Positions 8,643 through 18,538 of a stretch of DNA of 64,000 bases are shown here, one piece after another (positions within the stretch are counted from its first letter, which is position 1; the number at the start of each line of letters is the position of its first letter). Source of the stretch: Desulfovibrio ferrophilus (lineage in GTDB: Bacteria; Desulfobacterota; Desulfovibrionia; Desulfovibrionales; Desulfovibrionaceae); contig NZ_AP017378.1 in NCBI RefSeq assembly GCF_003966735.1, positions 2,996,905-3,060,904 on the forward strand. The letters run 5' to 3'. Both the position numbers and the translations under genes were made by a program. The notes under the pieces are model-generated. The model had not been told where the DNA came from. It saw only the letters and a program-made list of their open reading frames with translations, and did not search any database.

Positions 8643-9426
8643 GGAAGCTGGCCGGATATTTGTGTTTGAGCGCGGCGTGGACCTTGTTCGCATGGTCCAT
8701 GCCGCGGAACACGCCTGCCTGCACCCGCCAATACGATTGTCCTGAGATCAGGGCTCTTTTCATGCGGCTGCCGCTGTACCCCGATTGCTTCAGGGTCGCG
8801 AGCAGCCGCTTGGCGTTTTCCGGCTGTGTGAACGATCCCACCTGCACGAAATAGCTGCCATCTGCCACGGCCTTGGCAATGGAAGGCGCCTGCCTGCCCG
8901 CCACGCCCACGGCCTCCAGCCGGACCGGTGCCGTGCCCGGGCCAATCACGCCCAGGGCCTGTGCCCCGGCATGGGACAGGTCCACGATGCGCGAACCCAC
9001 GAATGGACCGCGGTCGTTGACGCGCAAGGTCACGACTTTGCCGTTGTTCCTGTTGGTGATGCGCACATAGGTATTCATGGGCAGGACCTTGTGCGCGCAG
9101 GTCATGGCGTACATGTCATAGGTCTCGCCATTGGCGGTCTTCTTGCCGTGAAAATCGTCACCGTACCAGGAGGCGATGCCCGTCTGTACGTACCCATCGG
9201 ATGATGACAGTGGGTAATACCGTTTGCCTGCGATTGTGTATGGCTTGAACGTGCCCTTGGGTACCGGCCCGGCCTTGCCCGGTGCCGGAGCGGCGACCGA
9301 AGGACGGCGCGCGGGGTCCTGGCTGGTGGGGATTTGGCGTTTGCCACAGCCCGAAAGGGTCAGCATCAGGGCGGCGATGAGCATCGCTGCGGTCGTGAGT
9401 CGGAAGGCAGTGGTCGTCTGGCCCAT
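8629..9426 (-). CDS. rlpA: RlpA-like septal lytic transglycosylase lipoprotein
   Basis: 265 residues. The N-terminus is a lipoprotein signal (LIAALMLTLSGC), followed by a Pro/Ala-rich linker, a double-psi beta-barrel domain (GIASWYGDDFHGKKTANGE, RVNDRGPFVGSRIVDLS) and a C-terminal SPOR domain (YFVQVGSFTQPENAKRLL). RlpA proteins cleave denuded peptidoglycan at the septum, and SPOR binds that substrate. ATG 9426 has GGAG upstream. A longer antisense frame extends to 10596 but only covers the amidohydrolase gene in reverse. It is divergent from that gene and converges with the IHF gene. Confidence 0.92.
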   Translation of the reverse strand: MGQTTTAFRLTTAAMLIAALMLTLSGCGKRQIPTSQDPARRPSVAAPAPGKAGPVPKGTFKPYTIAGKRYYPLSSSDGYVQTGIASWYGDDFHGKKTANGETYDMYAMTCAHKVLPMNTYVRITNRNNGKVVTLRVNDRGPFVGSRIVDLSHAGAQALGVIGPGTAPVRLEAVGVAGRQAPSIAKAVADGSYFVQVGSFTQPENAKRLLATLKQSGYSGSRMKRALISGQSYWRVQAGVFRGMDHANKVHAALKHKYPASFLIAD

Positions 9427-9516
9427 GGGTCGTTCGCTCCTTGTGTTGTGGCAATCAGATACATGATCAAGTGCCATCCGCGCAACTTTCCCTTTCCCCT
9501 GTGCAGGCAACTCGTT

Positions 9517-10659
9517 ATGATTCCCGCCATGAAAGCCATACGAGCCAGAACCGTTGTCATGACGCCAGAGAAGGTGTTGGACGACGGTTTCATCATATTC
9601 GAGGATGGGCGCATCAAGGATGTCGGTCCATGGCGTGAGCTGTCGCGCTCGTGGTCCGGGCCTGTGGAGGATCTGGGGGAGGTCACCATCTGCGCCGGGG
9701 TCTTCAACATGCACGCCCACCTGGAGCTGTCTCACCTGCACGGCCAGACCGTCTCCGGTCAGGGCTTTACGCAGTGGGTCAAAAGTCTCATTGCCCTGCC
9801 CATGCAGGATGTGGAGGCCAAGGCTCTGGACGTCGCCGTGGCCCAGTTGACGGACAGTGGCACGGCCTGGGTGCTGGATATCACCAGCCGTAATCCTGCG
9901 GCGGTGGGCAATGCTCTGGAGCGGGCTGGCGTGGGTTATGGTCTGGGTGTCGAGTTTTTCGGGTTTCAAACTGCGGATGATCTGGTCTGGCCTGAGAGCA
10001 CCAAGGAACTGTCCGAGGACCAGTGGCGCCACGTGAGTGCGGCGGGGCATGCCCTGTATTCCACCCATCCAGAAACCCTGCGCGCTGCCAAGGCCTGGTG
10101 CACTGCAAATGGGCGCGTTTTTCCCATGCATCTGGCCGAGCACACGGGCGAGACCGAGTTGCTGGCTGATGGCGGCGGTGAATTTGCGGATCTCTTGCGG
10201 GTGCGGGTGCTGCCCGATGATTTCATTGCGCCGGGTTGCGGCCCCGTGGAGTATGCCGATCGATTGGGGTTGCTGGACGAAGGAACGTTGGCTGTGCATT
10301 GCGTGCAGGTTTCCGAGGCCGATATTCAACGCTTGGCAGAGCGAGGGGCGAGCGTCTGTCTCTGCCCGCGTTCCAACCAGTTCATCGGCGTGGGCCGTGC
10401 ACCCTGGAAAGCCATGCAGGATGCCGGACTCAATCTTTGTCTGGGTACGGACAGTCTGTCCTCCAATCATGACCTCAATGTTTGGAACGAGGCTGCTTAT
10501 ATTCTTGAAGAAAGTGGCGGTGAACTCGACTTCTCGGAGGTCTTGCGCTGGCTCACGGTGAATCCAGCCCGCTTTTTGGGCCTTGAAAACACGCACGGAA
10601 CACTTGAATCCGGCAAGGTTGCAGGGTACAGCATAGTTCCAGACGGAATCGGGCGCTGA
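9517..10659 (+). CDS. amidohydrolase, possible aminodeoxyfutalosine deaminase
   Basis: About 380-residue amidohydrolase-superfamily enzyme. Metal ligands appear as NMHAHLELSHL, MHLAEHTGE, AVHCVQV and LGTDSLSSNHDL. The HLE(L/F)S form near the N-terminus and the overall length resemble ATZ/TRZ-type deaminases, a group that includes aminodeoxyfutalosine deaminase of the futalosine menaquinone route; that assignment is inference. Start is uncertain: ATG 9517 or ATG 9529, neither with a strong ribosome site. The next gene, pyrB, lies 78 bases downstream on the same strand. Confidence 0.75.
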   Translation: MIPAMKAIRARTVVMTPEKVLDDGFIIFEDGRIKDVGPWRELSRSWSGPVEDLGEVTICAGVFNMHAHLELSHLHGQTVSGQGFTQWVKSLIALPMQDVEAKALDVAVAQLTDSGTAWVLDITSRNPAAVGNALERAGVGYGLGVEFFGFQTADDLVWPESTKELSEDQWRHVSAAGHALYSTHPETLRAAKAWCTANGRVFPMHLAEHTGETELLADGGGEFADLLRVRVLPDDFIAPGCGPVEYADRLGLLDEGTLAVHCVQVSEADIQRLAERGASVCLCPRSNQFIGVGRAPWKAMQDAGLNLCLGTDSLSSNHDLNVWNEAAYILEESGGELDFSEVLRWLTVNPARFLGLENTHGTLESGKVAGYSIVPDGIGR

Positions 10660-10737
10660 AATCTGTTCTGCGCACGCAATCGTCCGGCCCCGCCAACAGG
10701 CTGATTAGACCATCCATCAACTCCCACGAGGAAGCGT

Positions 10738-11682
10738 ATGCACTGGGCGCACAAGGATTTGCTTGACGTCTCCGATCTCTCGACCGGCGACGTGGAGCGT
10801 ATCTTCGAGGCCGCGGACTCTTTTCTGGAGATCAACCGCAGGCCCGTGAAAAAAGTTCCCACGCTCAAAGGCAGAAGCGTGGTCCTGTTCTTTGCCGAGC
10901 CAAGTACTCGGACCAAGACGTCCTTCGACATGGCCGCCAAGCGGCTCTCGGCAGACAGCTTTTCGCTGTCCAAGAGCATGAGCAGCCTGACCAAGGGCGA
11001 GAGCCTGAAGGATACGGTGCTCACCTTGCAGGCCATGAATCCCGATGCCATCGTCATGCGTCATGGCGTGAGCGGTGCGGCCCAGTTCATTGCCGAGCGG
11101 CTGAATTGCTCGGTGATCAATGCGGGCGACGGCTGGCACGCCCATCCCACCCAGGCGCTGCTGGATGCAGTGACCCTGCGCCGGGCCTGGAGTGGCGATT
11201 TCGGCGGCAAGACCCTGCTTATTCTTGGCGATATCGCCCACAGCCGGGTGGCGCGTTCCAATGTGAATCTGCTGACACGCCTGGGCGTGAATGTGCGCCT
11301 CTGTGCTCCCAGGACCCTGCTCCCCCCCAAGGTGGAAACCTGGCCGGTGGAGGTCTACTCCGACCTGAACAAGGCCGTGAAGGACGTGGACGCCGTGATG
11401 TGCCTGCGCCTGCAGCTGGAACGCCAGCAGGACGGGCTGCTCCCGAGCCTGCGCGAGTACTCCCGTGAATACGGGCTGGGCAAGCGGCATCTTCTGAACG
11501 CCCATGGCGGAGCCGTGGTCCTGCATCCCGGCCCCATCAACCGCGGCGTGGAGATCGCCTCCGAACTGGCGGACATGGGCGAGAGCCTGATTCTGGACCA
11601 GGTCGAGTCCGGCGTGGCCACGCGCATGGCGCTGCTGTTTTTGTTCCTGACCCGCAAAGACCAGGGAGGCGAGCGTGTCTAA
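10738..11682 (+). CDS. pyrB: aspartate carbamoyltransferase catalytic chain
   Basis: 314 residues, normal length for PyrB. It joins carbamoyl phosphate to aspartate in pyrimidine synthesis. The carbamoyl-phosphate motif is STRTKTSF, with HPTQALLD and HPGPINRG further on. No regulatory PyrI is encoded nearby. It overlaps pyrC by 8 bases, so the two are translationally coupled. Confidence 0.95.
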   Translation: MHWAHKDLLDVSDLSTGDVERIFEAADSFLEINRRPVKKVPTLKGRSVVLFFAEPSTRTKTSFDMAAKRLSADSFSLSKSMSSLTKGESLKDTVLTLQAMNPDAIVMRHGVSGAAQFIAERLNCSVINAGDGWHAHPTQALLDAVTLRRAWSGDFGGKTLLILGDIAHSRVARSNVNLLTRLGVNVRLCAPRTLLPPKVETWPVEVYSDLNKAVKDVDAVMCLRLQLERQQDGLLPSLREYSREYGLGKRHLLNAHGGAVVLHPGPINRGVEIASELADMGESLILDQVESGVATRMALLFLFLTRKDQGGERV

Positions 11683-12943
11683 TCCCGATTTCGTGATTCG
11701 CGGCGCCAAGTGGCAGGGCGAGGCCATGGACCTGCTTGTGGCTGATGGCAAGATCATGGAGATGAGGCCCACGGGCGGCTCCATTGCCGAGGGCGTGGAA
11801 AAGATTCCTGCCAATGGCGCACTGTTGCTGCCTGCATTGACCGATGCCCATGTGCACCTGCGCGAGCCGGGCTTCGAGTGGAAGGAAGATATCGCCTCGG
11901 GCCTCTTGGCTGCGGCCCATGGTGGTTTTGCCAATATCATGTGCATGGCCAATACCGACCCGGTCAACGACGAGGTCAGTGTCACGGAGATGATGCTCGA
12001 CAAGGCCCGTCTGGCCTGGCCCGATGGCCCGCGTCTGTTCCCCGTGGCTGGATTGACCAAGGGCTTGAAGGGCCAGCAGCTGACCAATCTGGCCGAGATG
12101 CATCGCGCCGGGTGCAAGGCTGCGTCCAACGACGGACTGCCCGTGCACAATACCGAATTGTTTCGTAATGCCGTGGAATACGCCGCCAACTGGGGCATGG
12201 TGGTCATCGATCATTGCGAGGACCCGGATATGGCCCCCGGAGCCGGAGTCAACGAGGGTGAACTCAGCTCGCGCCTGGGCCTGAAGGGTGCCCCCACTGC
12301 GGGTGAGGCCATTCAGGTGGCACGCGATATCCTGCTGGCCCAGTATCTGGATACCCCCATCCACGTGGCCCATGTTTCCTGCCGTCAGGCCGTGGAAATG
12401 CTGGCCGATGCCAAGCGTCGCGGGGTGCCCATTACCGCCGAGACCTGCCCGCATTATCTGCTGCTGACCGAAGACGCCGTGGAAGGCTACGACACTGCCG
12501 CCAAGGTCAATCCGCCGTTGCGGACCATGGATGATGTGTTGGCGATTCGTCAGGCCCTGAATGAGGGAGTCATTGATATTCTGGTCACGGACCATGCCCC
12601 CCATGCCGACCACGAAAAAGAAGTGCCCTTTGCCGAGGCCCCCTGTGGGATTTCCGGGTTGGATACAGCCTTGCCGCTGACCATGCGCATGGTGGACGAA
12701 GGCATCCTGGATATGGAGACCGCCATTCGTGCGTGGTGCCTGCGGCCCGCCGAGATTTTCGGACTGCCCTCCTGTGGCTTTGCTGCGGGTGACAGCGCTG
12801 ATTTCGTGCTCTACGACCCAAGTGCTAGCTGGGAGGTCCGGCCCGAGCTGATGCGCTCCAAGGGCAAGAACACCCCGTTCATGGGGCAGACCATGCCCGG
12901 CAGGGTCAATGCCCTGTTTGTCGGCGGGCGCCGAATCGTTTGA
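11675..12943 (+). CDS. pyrC: dihydroorotase
   Basis: 422 residues, type I dihydroorotase, which closes carbamoyl aspartate to dihydroorotate. Zinc-binding [17 protein letters not shown] near residue 50, then [32 protein letters not shown] and VTDHAPHA are all present. The start is GTG 11675 within the end of pyrB, preceded by GGGAGG. The following gene begins 65 bases after its stop. Confidence 0.95.
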   Translation: MSNPDFVIRGAKWQGEAMDLLVADGKIMEMRPTGGSIAEGVEKIPANGALLLPALTDAHVHLREPGFEWKEDIASGLLAAAHGGFANIMCMANTDPVNDEVSVTEMMLDKARLAWPDGPRLFPVAGLTKGLKGQQLTNLAEMHRAGCKAASNDGLPVHNTELFRNAVEYAANWGMVVIDHCEDPDMAPGAGVNEGELSSRLGLKGAPTAGEAIQVARDILLAQYLDTPIHVAHVSCRQAVEMLADAKRRGVPITAETCPHYLLLTEDAVEGYDTAAKVNPPLRTMDDVLAIRQALNEGVIDILVTDHAPHADHEKEVPFAEAPCGISGLDTALPLTMRMVDEGILDMETAIRAWCLRPAEIFGLPSCGFAAGDSADFVLYDPSASWEVRPELMRSKGKNTPFMGQTMPGRVNALFVGGRRIV

Positions 12944-13008
12944 CGGTTGCCCCATCCATTCCTATAGTCGAAGATTCCTATGCACCGAATCCATATGGAG
13001 ACGAATAC

Positions 13009-14340
13009 ATGAGTGACCCCTATAAAGAAGCTGTCAGCATCTGCAAAACCATCATGCGCAATGGCTACGACGCCTATGTCGTCAATGCCCGTATGCAGCA
13101 TCTGGTGATGGAGGGCGGCGATGTCGAACTGGATATCGCCACTGACCTGGATTTCAAGGGCCTGGACAAGTTGTTCCCGGCCATCGAGCATTCCAAGGAA
13201 CACCTGGCCATCGGCAAATTCGTCGAGGACGGTGTTTTGTTTCGGTTCTACCCCACGGATATCGAGGATGGTTCCCACCCCGAGGAATGCGTGGCCCGGA
13301 TCACCCCGCGCCTGATGCGCAAGCTGGAAAGCACGGGTGAGATTCCGGCCAATCTGGCCTGCCCCTATATCCCCGAGAGCGAAGACCGCTACAAGGGCTT
13401 CGAGGATCTGGAAGGCGGTGAGGTCAAATTCAAGGGCATCCCCGACGATACCCTGCGCCGTGACTACCTGCGCGGCATTCGCGCCATGCGCTTTGCAGCC
13501 AACTTCGGCCTGCCCATCGAGCCCAATACCTGGACCGCCATCGTGCGTGGCTCCAAGCGGATGCTGGACTACATCGCCGTGTCCGACATTATGGACGAGT
13601 GGCGCAAGGTGGAAGCCGAGAACATGGCCGACTTCGTTCAGCTGCTGTTCGACTCCATGGTCCTGCATGGCCTGATCCCCGAAGTGGCAGCCCTGTCTCG
13701 TATCAAGCAAATGAAGAACGAGGATGAAGGCACCGAGGAAGAGACCGTGTTCGAGCATATGCTCAATGTCATGCGTTTCTACCCCGAGCATCTGCCCTAT
13801 GACTGGATCGGGACCCTGTCCTGCATGTTCCACGATGTGGGCAAGCTCTATACCGCCGAATTTTTCGACGATCGCTGGACCTTCTACCAGCACCATCGCG
13901 TGGGCGCCAAGATTACCCGCAAGATCATGAATCGTCTGCGATTTGACCCTAACGATACTGATTTGATCTGCCACCTGGTGCGCCATCACAAGCGTTTCGG
14001 GTTCATGCTCACGGACAAGGGCATCCGTCGCTTCAAGGCGCTGGATGAGTACCCCCGCCTGATCGAGTTGGAGCGCGCTGGCGTCAAGGCACGTGGCGGC
14101 AACTACACCGAGTTCAACCACAACACCAAGATGCTGGAACGCGCCGATATCCCCGAGGATATGCTGGAGCCGCTCTTGAACGGCAACGAGATCATGGATT
14201 TCGCAGGCCTCAACCCCGGCCCCGCCGTGGGAATCATCCGCGATGCCTTGCTCCAGGCCCAGATTGCCGGAGAGGTGGGCACCGTGCCAGATGCCGTGGA
14301 GTTCTGCATACGCTACAAGGAACGCGAAGGTTTGTCATAG
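13009..14340 (+). CDS. HD-domain protein related to tRNA nucleotidyltransferases
   Basis: 443 residues. The layout follows class II CCA-adding enzymes: an N-terminal nucleotidyltransferase-like part (MEGGDVELDIATDLDF), an RNA/primer region with RDYLRGIRAMRFAANFGL, and a C-terminal HD phosphohydrolase domain (FEHMLNVM, CMFHDVGK, HHRVGAKI). The GG-DxD motif of active enzymes is not well formed, and residues from VARITPR to EGGEVKFKG differ from standard CCA enzymes, so nucleotide addition is uncertain while the HD residues look complete. ATG 13009 has GGAG 8 bases upstream. It may be cotranscribed with pyrBC. Confidence 0.75.
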   Translation: MSDPYKEAVSICKTIMRNGYDAYVVNARMQHLVMEGGDVELDIATDLDFKGLDKLFPAIEHSKEHLAIGKFVEDGVLFRFYPTDIEDGSHPEECVARITPRLMRKLESTGEIPANLACPYIPESEDRYKGFEDLEGGEVKFKGIPDDTLRRDYLRGIRAMRFAANFGLPIEPNTWTAIVRGSKRMLDYIAVSDIMDEWRKVEAENMADFVQLLFDSMVLHGLIPEVAALSRIKQMKNEDEGTEEETVFEHMLNVMRFYPEHLPYDWIGTLSCMFHDVGKLYTAEFFDDRWTFYQHHRVGAKITRKIMNRLRFDPNDTDLICHLVRHHKRFGFMLTDKGIRRFKALDEYPRLIELERAGVKARGGNYTEFNHNTKMLERADIPEDMLEPLLNGNEIMDFAGLNPGPAVGIIRDALLQAQIAGEVGTVPDAVEFCIRYKEREGLS

Positions 14341-14343
14341 CGC

Positions 14344-14467
14344 AGGCTGTTGAAAAACAGCCATCTGCTTTGTTGCTGCGAGCCATTTGAAATCTCACGT
14401 ATGGTTTCAATACGCATCGATTTCAAATGGCTCTTGCGCCTAGCATCTGTCCCTTTTTGAACAGCCT
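14344..14467. repeat. dispersed nested-palindrome repeat, copy B
   Basis: Starts 4 bases after the HD gene stop. Outer arms AGGCTGTT (14344) and AACAGCCT (14460); a perfect 14-base middle pair from 14381 to 14394 with 14419 to 14432; an inner GTAT/ATAC pair. The right side carries the family sequence CTCTTGCGCCTAGCATC. Confidence 0.85.
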
Positions 14468-14499
14468 GAATAGGTTGGTTCATGTGTTTCAGAAAAGTT

Positions 14500-14544
14500 G
14501 AAGGCCTCGCGGATGTTGAATACGCGTCGGCCTTCATTTTTTTT
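14500..14544 (+). terminator. intrinsic terminator
   Basis: GAAGGCC (14500-14506) pairs with GGCCTTC (14529-14535), with a nested CGCG pair, followed by eight T. It may end readthrough from the pyr-HD transcript beyond repeat B. Bases 14545-14872, upstream of rlmN, show no convincing gene. Confidence 0.7.
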
Positions 14545-14872
14545 GCGCCGCGTATCCTGCTGTTTATGGGCAGCTAAAACAGCAATAAATGAAAGGCGAT
14601 AAATGTCCTGCATGGTCGTTTCGCATGATCGGGAAGGACGACAATCGAGTATCATTATCCTTAAACGCTTTACGATCATCGCGAGAAACGATACACACAC
14701 TCCCCCGGCAGGGACTATTTGTTCTTTGCTGGAAGTCGATGTGAATCCTCTCCGGTGTCGTTCTCCCATGCAGTTGTTGACCATAGGGCGCATTATGTCG
14801 TCGGTCCCTGCTTCGGGTTTTACCGGGGTTAAACGATTATCCATCTTCGGCAAGCGCCGAAAGCGAAAGACC

Positions 14873-15949
14873 ATGAAGAACCTGTGCAACATGAGCCTGG
14901 ACCAGCTGCGTGACCTTGTCACCGGACTGGGAGAACCCGCCTACCGCGCTGAGCAGGTGTGGCAATGGGTGTGGGACAAGGGTGTGCAACGGATCGAGGA
15001 GATGACCAATCTCTCCAAGGATTTGCGGACCAAGCTCGCACAGGCCGGGGAAATCCGCTGGCCCGAGATCGCCGAGATCCTGGTCTCCTCGGACACCACC
15101 GTGAAGTTCATGTTGCGTCTGGATGACGGCGCCTTGGTGGAGACTGTTCTCATTCCCGAACGCACGCACACCACCCAGTGCCTGTCTACGCAGGTGGGCT
15201 GTGCCATGGGCTGCAGCTTCTGCTCCACTGGCGACATGGGCTTCACGCGCAATATGACCATGGCCGAAATCCTGGGCCAGGTACTGGTGGCTCGCCAGTA
15301 TCTGAAGGACCAGGGCCGCGAGATCAAGGAACTCCGCAATCTCGTGTTCATGGGCATGGGCGAGCCCCTGTTAAATCTTGATGAACTGATGCGCAGCCTG
15401 GCTGTACTGAACAGCGAAACAGGCCTTGGGTTTTCTTCACGCAGGATCACCGTCTCCACGGTGGGGGTCCTCAAAGGATTGGAGGTGCTCGGAGATAGTG
15501 GGCTTGCTATGCTCGCCGTCTCGTTGCATGCGCCGACCCAACAGTTGCGTGAACAGATCATGCCCACGGCAGCCAAGGCCGTTCCCCTGGACGAGCTGAT
15601 GCCCGTGCTGGACCGCTATCCCCTGCGGCCCCGCCAGCGCATCACCTACGAGTACATCATGCTCAAAGGGGTCAACGATAAGCCCGAGCATGCCAAGGGG
15701 CTGGTCCGACTACTGGGACAGCGCAAGGCCAAGGTCAATCTGATTGCCTACAATGCCGGCCCCGATGCCCCTTATCAGGCCCCGGCGCGTATGGAGATCC
15801 TGACGTTCGAGAAGATTCTGCACGTCAAGGGTCTGACCGCCACGATTCGCTCCAGCAAGGGACAGGATATCAGTGCCGCCTGCGGACAACTCAAGGCGGA
15901 TTATATTCGAAGACAGCTTGAGGGCTGTGACCAAAAGGACACCAAGTAA
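14873..15949 (+). CDS. rlmN: dual-specificity 23S rRNA/tRNA methyltransferase RlmN
   Basis: 358 residues. Radical SAM methyltransferase that methylates A2503 of 23S rRNA and A37 of some tRNAs. Visible hallmarks: [11 protein letters not shown] near the N-terminus, [16 protein letters not shown] with the CxxxCxxC cluster motif, MGMGEPLLN, and the methyl-carrying Cys in ISAACGQL near the C-terminus. ATG 14873 (MKNLCN) fits the family start; upstream codons to 14603 do not look like RlmN. Its TAA overlaps the ATG of hisI by one base. Confidence 0.95.
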   Translation: MKNLCNMSLDQLRDLVTGLGEPAYRAEQVWQWVWDKGVQRIEEMTNLSKDLRTKLAQAGEIRWPEIAEILVSSDTTVKFMLRLDDGALVETVLIPERTHTTQCLSTQVGCAMGCSFCSTGDMGFTRNMTMAEILGQVLVARQYLKDQGREIKELRNLVFMGMGEPLLNLDELMRSLAVLNSETGLGFSSRRITVSTVGVLKGLEVLGDSGLAMLAVSLHAPTQQLREQIMPTAAKAVPLDELMPVLDRYPLRPRQRITYEYIMLKGVNDKPEHAKGLVRLLGQRKAKVNLIAYNAGPDAPYQAPARMEILTFEKILHVKGLTATIRSSKGQDISAACGQLKADYIRRQLEGCDQKDTK

Positions 15950-16323
15950 TGATACGACCCGATTTCGAGAAAATGGACGGATTGATCCCGGCCATCGCCC
16001 AGGATGCCGAGACTGGCGAAATCCTGATGATGGCCTATATGAATGAGCTGGCCTGGGACAAGACCCTGGAGACCGGCGAGGCCCATTACTGGAGCCGCTC
16101 CCGCCAGACCCTATGGCATAAGGGCGGTACGAGCGGCCATACCCAGAAGATCAAGTCCATTCGTATCGATTGTGACGACGACACGCTCGTGCTGTTGATT
16201 GACCAGATCGGCGGAGCCGCCTGTCACAAGGGCTATCGCTCCTGTTTTTTCCGTGAACTCAAGGATGGCGAGGTCAGTACCTGTTCGCCGCTCGTTTTCG
16301 ATCCCAAGGAGGTCTACAAATAA
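15949..16323 (+). CDS. hisI: phosphoribosyl-AMP cyclohydrolase
   Basis: 124 residues, single-function HisI without the HisE domain. Catalyses the third step of histidine synthesis. [13 protein letters not shown] and [10 protein letters not shown] with the metal-binding cysteines are clear. It is stop-start coupled to both neighbours (TAATG junctions), an arrangement that places two histidine genes behind rlmN in one operon. Confidence 0.97.
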   Translation: MIRPDFEKMDGLIPAIAQDAETGEILMMAYMNELAWDKTLETGEAHYWSRSRQTLWHKGGTSGHTQKIKSIRIDCDDDTLVLLIDQIGGAACHKGYRSCFFRELKDGEVSTCSPLVFDPKEVYK

Positions 16324-17210
16324 TGTCTGACACCAACGAACCGATCCTCAAATTCGGTATTCCCAAGGGCTCCCTTCAGGACGCCACCATCGCTCTTCTG
16401 GAAAAGGCTGGCTGGAAGATCCGCCAGTACCATCGCAACTACTTCCCGGATGTGAACGACAAGGAGCTCAAGATCTCCATGTGCCGCGCCCAGGAAATGT
16501 CGCGCTACGTCTCCGACGGCACCCTGGACCTGGGGCTGACCGGTAAGGACTGGATTCAGGAGAACGAGTCGGACGTGCACGTGGTCTCCGACCTGATCTA
16601 TTCCAAGGTCTCCAACCGCACCGCGAGCTGGGTTCTGGCTGTTGCCGGTGATTCCCCCTACCAGCGTCCCGAAGACCTGGCTGGCAAGAAGATCTCCACC
16701 GAGCTGGTGGGCTGCACCAAGCGCTACTTCGAGAACGCGGGTATCCCCGTGGAAGTGGAATACTCCTGGGGCGCCACCGAGGCCAAGGTTGTTGAAGGCC
16801 TGTGCGACGGTATTGTGGAGGTCACCGAGACCGGAACCACCATCAAGGCTCACGGCCTGCGCATCATTGCCGAGCTGATGCAGACCAACACGCGCATGAT
16901 CGCCAACAAGGAAGCCATGGCCGACCCCTGGAAAAAGAAGAAGATCGACCAGATCAACATGCTTCTGACCGGCGCTCTGGATGCCGAGTCCCTGGTGGGC
17001 CTGAAGATGAACGTGCCCGGTGACAAGATGGACGACATCATGGACGAGCTGCCCTCGGCCAACTCCCCGACCATCGCGCACCTGCACAACTCCGACTGGC
17101 TGTCCGTGGAAATCGTGGTCGCCCAGTCCATCGTGCGTGACCTGATTCCCAAGCTGCATGCCAAGGGTGCTCAGGCTATTATTGAGTTCACTCTCAATAA
17201 AGTGATTTAG
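16323..17210 (+). CDS. hisG: ATP phosphoribosyltransferase, long form
   Basis: 295 residues, the long HisG with a C-terminal PII-like regulatory domain, so no HisZ partner is needed and histidine feedback inhibition is expected. FGIPKGSLQ opens the catalytic part; GLTGKDW, GGCTK-like LVGCTKRYF and the PRPP loop VEVTETGTT follow. The C-terminal ~75 residues (MKMNVPGDK to IIEFTLNKVI region) match the regulatory domain. The gene ends three bases before repeat copy C. Confidence 0.95.
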   Translation: MSDTNEPILKFGIPKGSLQDATIALLEKAGWKIRQYHRNYFPDVNDKELKISMCRAQEMSRYVSDGTLDLGLTGKDWIQENESDVHVVSDLIYSKVSNRTASWVLAVAGDSPYQRPEDLAGKKISTELVGCTKRYFENAGIPVEVEYSWGATEAKVVEGLCDGIVEVTETGTTIKAHGLRIIAELMQTNTRMIANKEAMADPWKKKKIDQINMLLTGALDAESLVGLKMNVPGDKMDDIMDELPSANSPTIAHLHNSDWLSVEIVVAQSIVRDLIPKLHAKGAQAIIEFTLNKVI

Positions 17211-17213
17211 TCT

Positions 17214-17332
17214 GTCTCTGAAAAACGACCGTTTGCGGCGTTGCTTCGAAACGTTGAAACTCTTGCGTATGTCCATATACGCGTCGAGCTTCAACGTTTC
17301 TCGCGCCTTGCATCCAGCCATTTTTGAGAGAC
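17214..17332. repeat. dispersed nested-palindrome repeat, copy C
   Basis: Immediately follows hisG. Outer arms GTCTCTGAAAAA (17214) and TTTTTGAGAGAC (17321) differ at one pair; middle arms GAAACGTTGAA (17248) and TTCAACGTTTC (17290) are perfect; inner GCGTAT (17265) pairs with ATACGC (17277). TCGCGCCTTGCATCCA on the right is the family signature. Confidence 0.88.
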
Positions 17333-17487
17333 CTTGAGTGAGAGGCTGAGAATCGAAAGCCGCTTTGCTCTCTTCATCCGTAAGGCTCGTTCTTCGCCAA
17401 CGGCTGAAGGGCCCCCTGACTGCCGATGAACCACCTTGGATGAAAGGTCCGTCAGGAATCAGTTTCAAAACAACACACGCCACCAAG

Positions 17488-17521
17488 GGCCGTCTGGACA
17501 GTTTGTCCGGGCGGCCTTTTT
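17488..17521 (+). terminator. intrinsic terminator
   Basis: GGCCGTCTGGACA (17488) and TGTCCGGGCGGCC (17504) form a long stem with a three-base loop, then five T. It lies about 280 bases past hisG; the intervening bases hold repeat C and no gene. Confidence 0.85.
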
Positions 17522-17686
17522 CATGGTTCTGAAGCTTTCTTGAGCAATGCATGGATATCCCAACGATTCTGGCACGTATCTCAATGGAAGAAGGGGAAAG
17601 TATTGCAGGACCTTCCGCATGGTAGGCCCAGAGGCATTATTTTCCTACGTCCCACTTGAGGGGCGTTCAACCAATGGGAGGCAGAG

Positions 17687-18295
17687 ATGTCCATATCAGG
17701 TGTTGAAGGCCAAGGTGCAATGTCCATGCAGGAGATCATGGACTTGATGGGCGGCGGCTCCGCGGAGTCTTCATCCGGGGCCGGATTCTCTTCGGAGATG
17801 ACGGATAAACTCATGACAGAGTTCGATTCGGACGGGGACGGTTCCCTGAACGAGACGGAACTCGCCGCGCTCACAGAGAAGATGCAGGGCATGCAGGACA
17901 TGATGGCATCCTTGGCTCAGGCCATGCGCGGTCAGCCAGGAGAGCAGGGTGAATCCGGCGACGAATCCAGCACGGAAGATGAAGAGGTGCCCGATGTCGC
18001 GGGCGCCTTCATGGAGTCCATGTTTGGCTCCGAGGAGTCCATTGACGAAGCCGATGCCAACGGCGACGGCATAGTTTCCGAGGACGAGTTGTCCGATTAC
18101 CTTGGGGCTCAATTCGAGGAAATGCAGGCCCAGAAGGGAACCACTGGCAAGAGCCAGTCCCTGGGCCAGCAGTTGATGGATCAAGCCATGTCCGCCTATC
18201 AAGTGGCTGCCGATAGTTCGCTGTCCGACTCCGCGCTGTCCATGTTTGGAGGCAGTGATTCCACAAGTACCGCGAGCGTGAATGCCGTGGCTTGA
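17687..18295 (+). CDS. EF-hand calcium-binding protein
   Basis: 202 residues, acidic, Met- and Ser-rich. Two EF-hand loops are visible: DSDGDGSLNETE (about 45-56) and DANGDGIVSEDE (about 122-133), each with acidic residues at loop positions 1, 3, 5 and 12. No signal peptide or membrane segment is obvious. Low-complexity stretches (QGESGDESSTEDEE) link the loops. A role as a calcium buffer or sensor is inferred; the exact family is not recognised. GGGAGG upstream supports ATG 17687, and a terminator follows. Confidence 0.8.
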   Translation: MSISGVEGQGAMSMQEIMDLMGGGSAESSSGAGFSSEMTDKLMTEFDSDGDGSLNETELAALTEKMQGMQDMMASLAQAMRGQPGEQGESGDESSTEDEEVPDVAGAFMESMFGSEESIDEADANGDGIVSEDELSDYLGAQFEEMQAQKGTTGKSQSLGQQLMDQAMSAYQVAADSSLSDSALSMFGGSDSTSTASVNAVA

Positions 18296-18334
18296 TGGAA
18301 CGCCGGTGATATGACCAGCCCGGGCGTGATTGAT

Positions 18335-18364
18335 AACCGGCTCCATGGTGGGGCCGGTTTTTTT
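18335..18364 (+). terminator. intrinsic terminator after EF-hand gene
   Basis: AACCGGC (18335) pairs with GCCGGTT (18353), followed by a run of seven T. Confidence 0.85.
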
Positions 18365-18538
18365 GTGCTAGGTTGAGAGGTCTGAGAAGTTTGCGGTCGT
18401 GCGGATGATGATATTAAAGGGTTTGTTATTAGGAAATGTTACTAATAGAGTGACAAGCTGTTTGAACTGGGGTATACAGTTTTTCACGGCTCGCTCAGAG
18501 GCCGCATAAAAACACTAATTATTTCAGGAGAAATTATC

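Noticed and set aside
9427-10596. N-terminal extension of the rlpA frame
   Set aside because: It is antisense to the amidohydrolase gene; rlpA has a lipoprotein signal and ribosome site at 9426.
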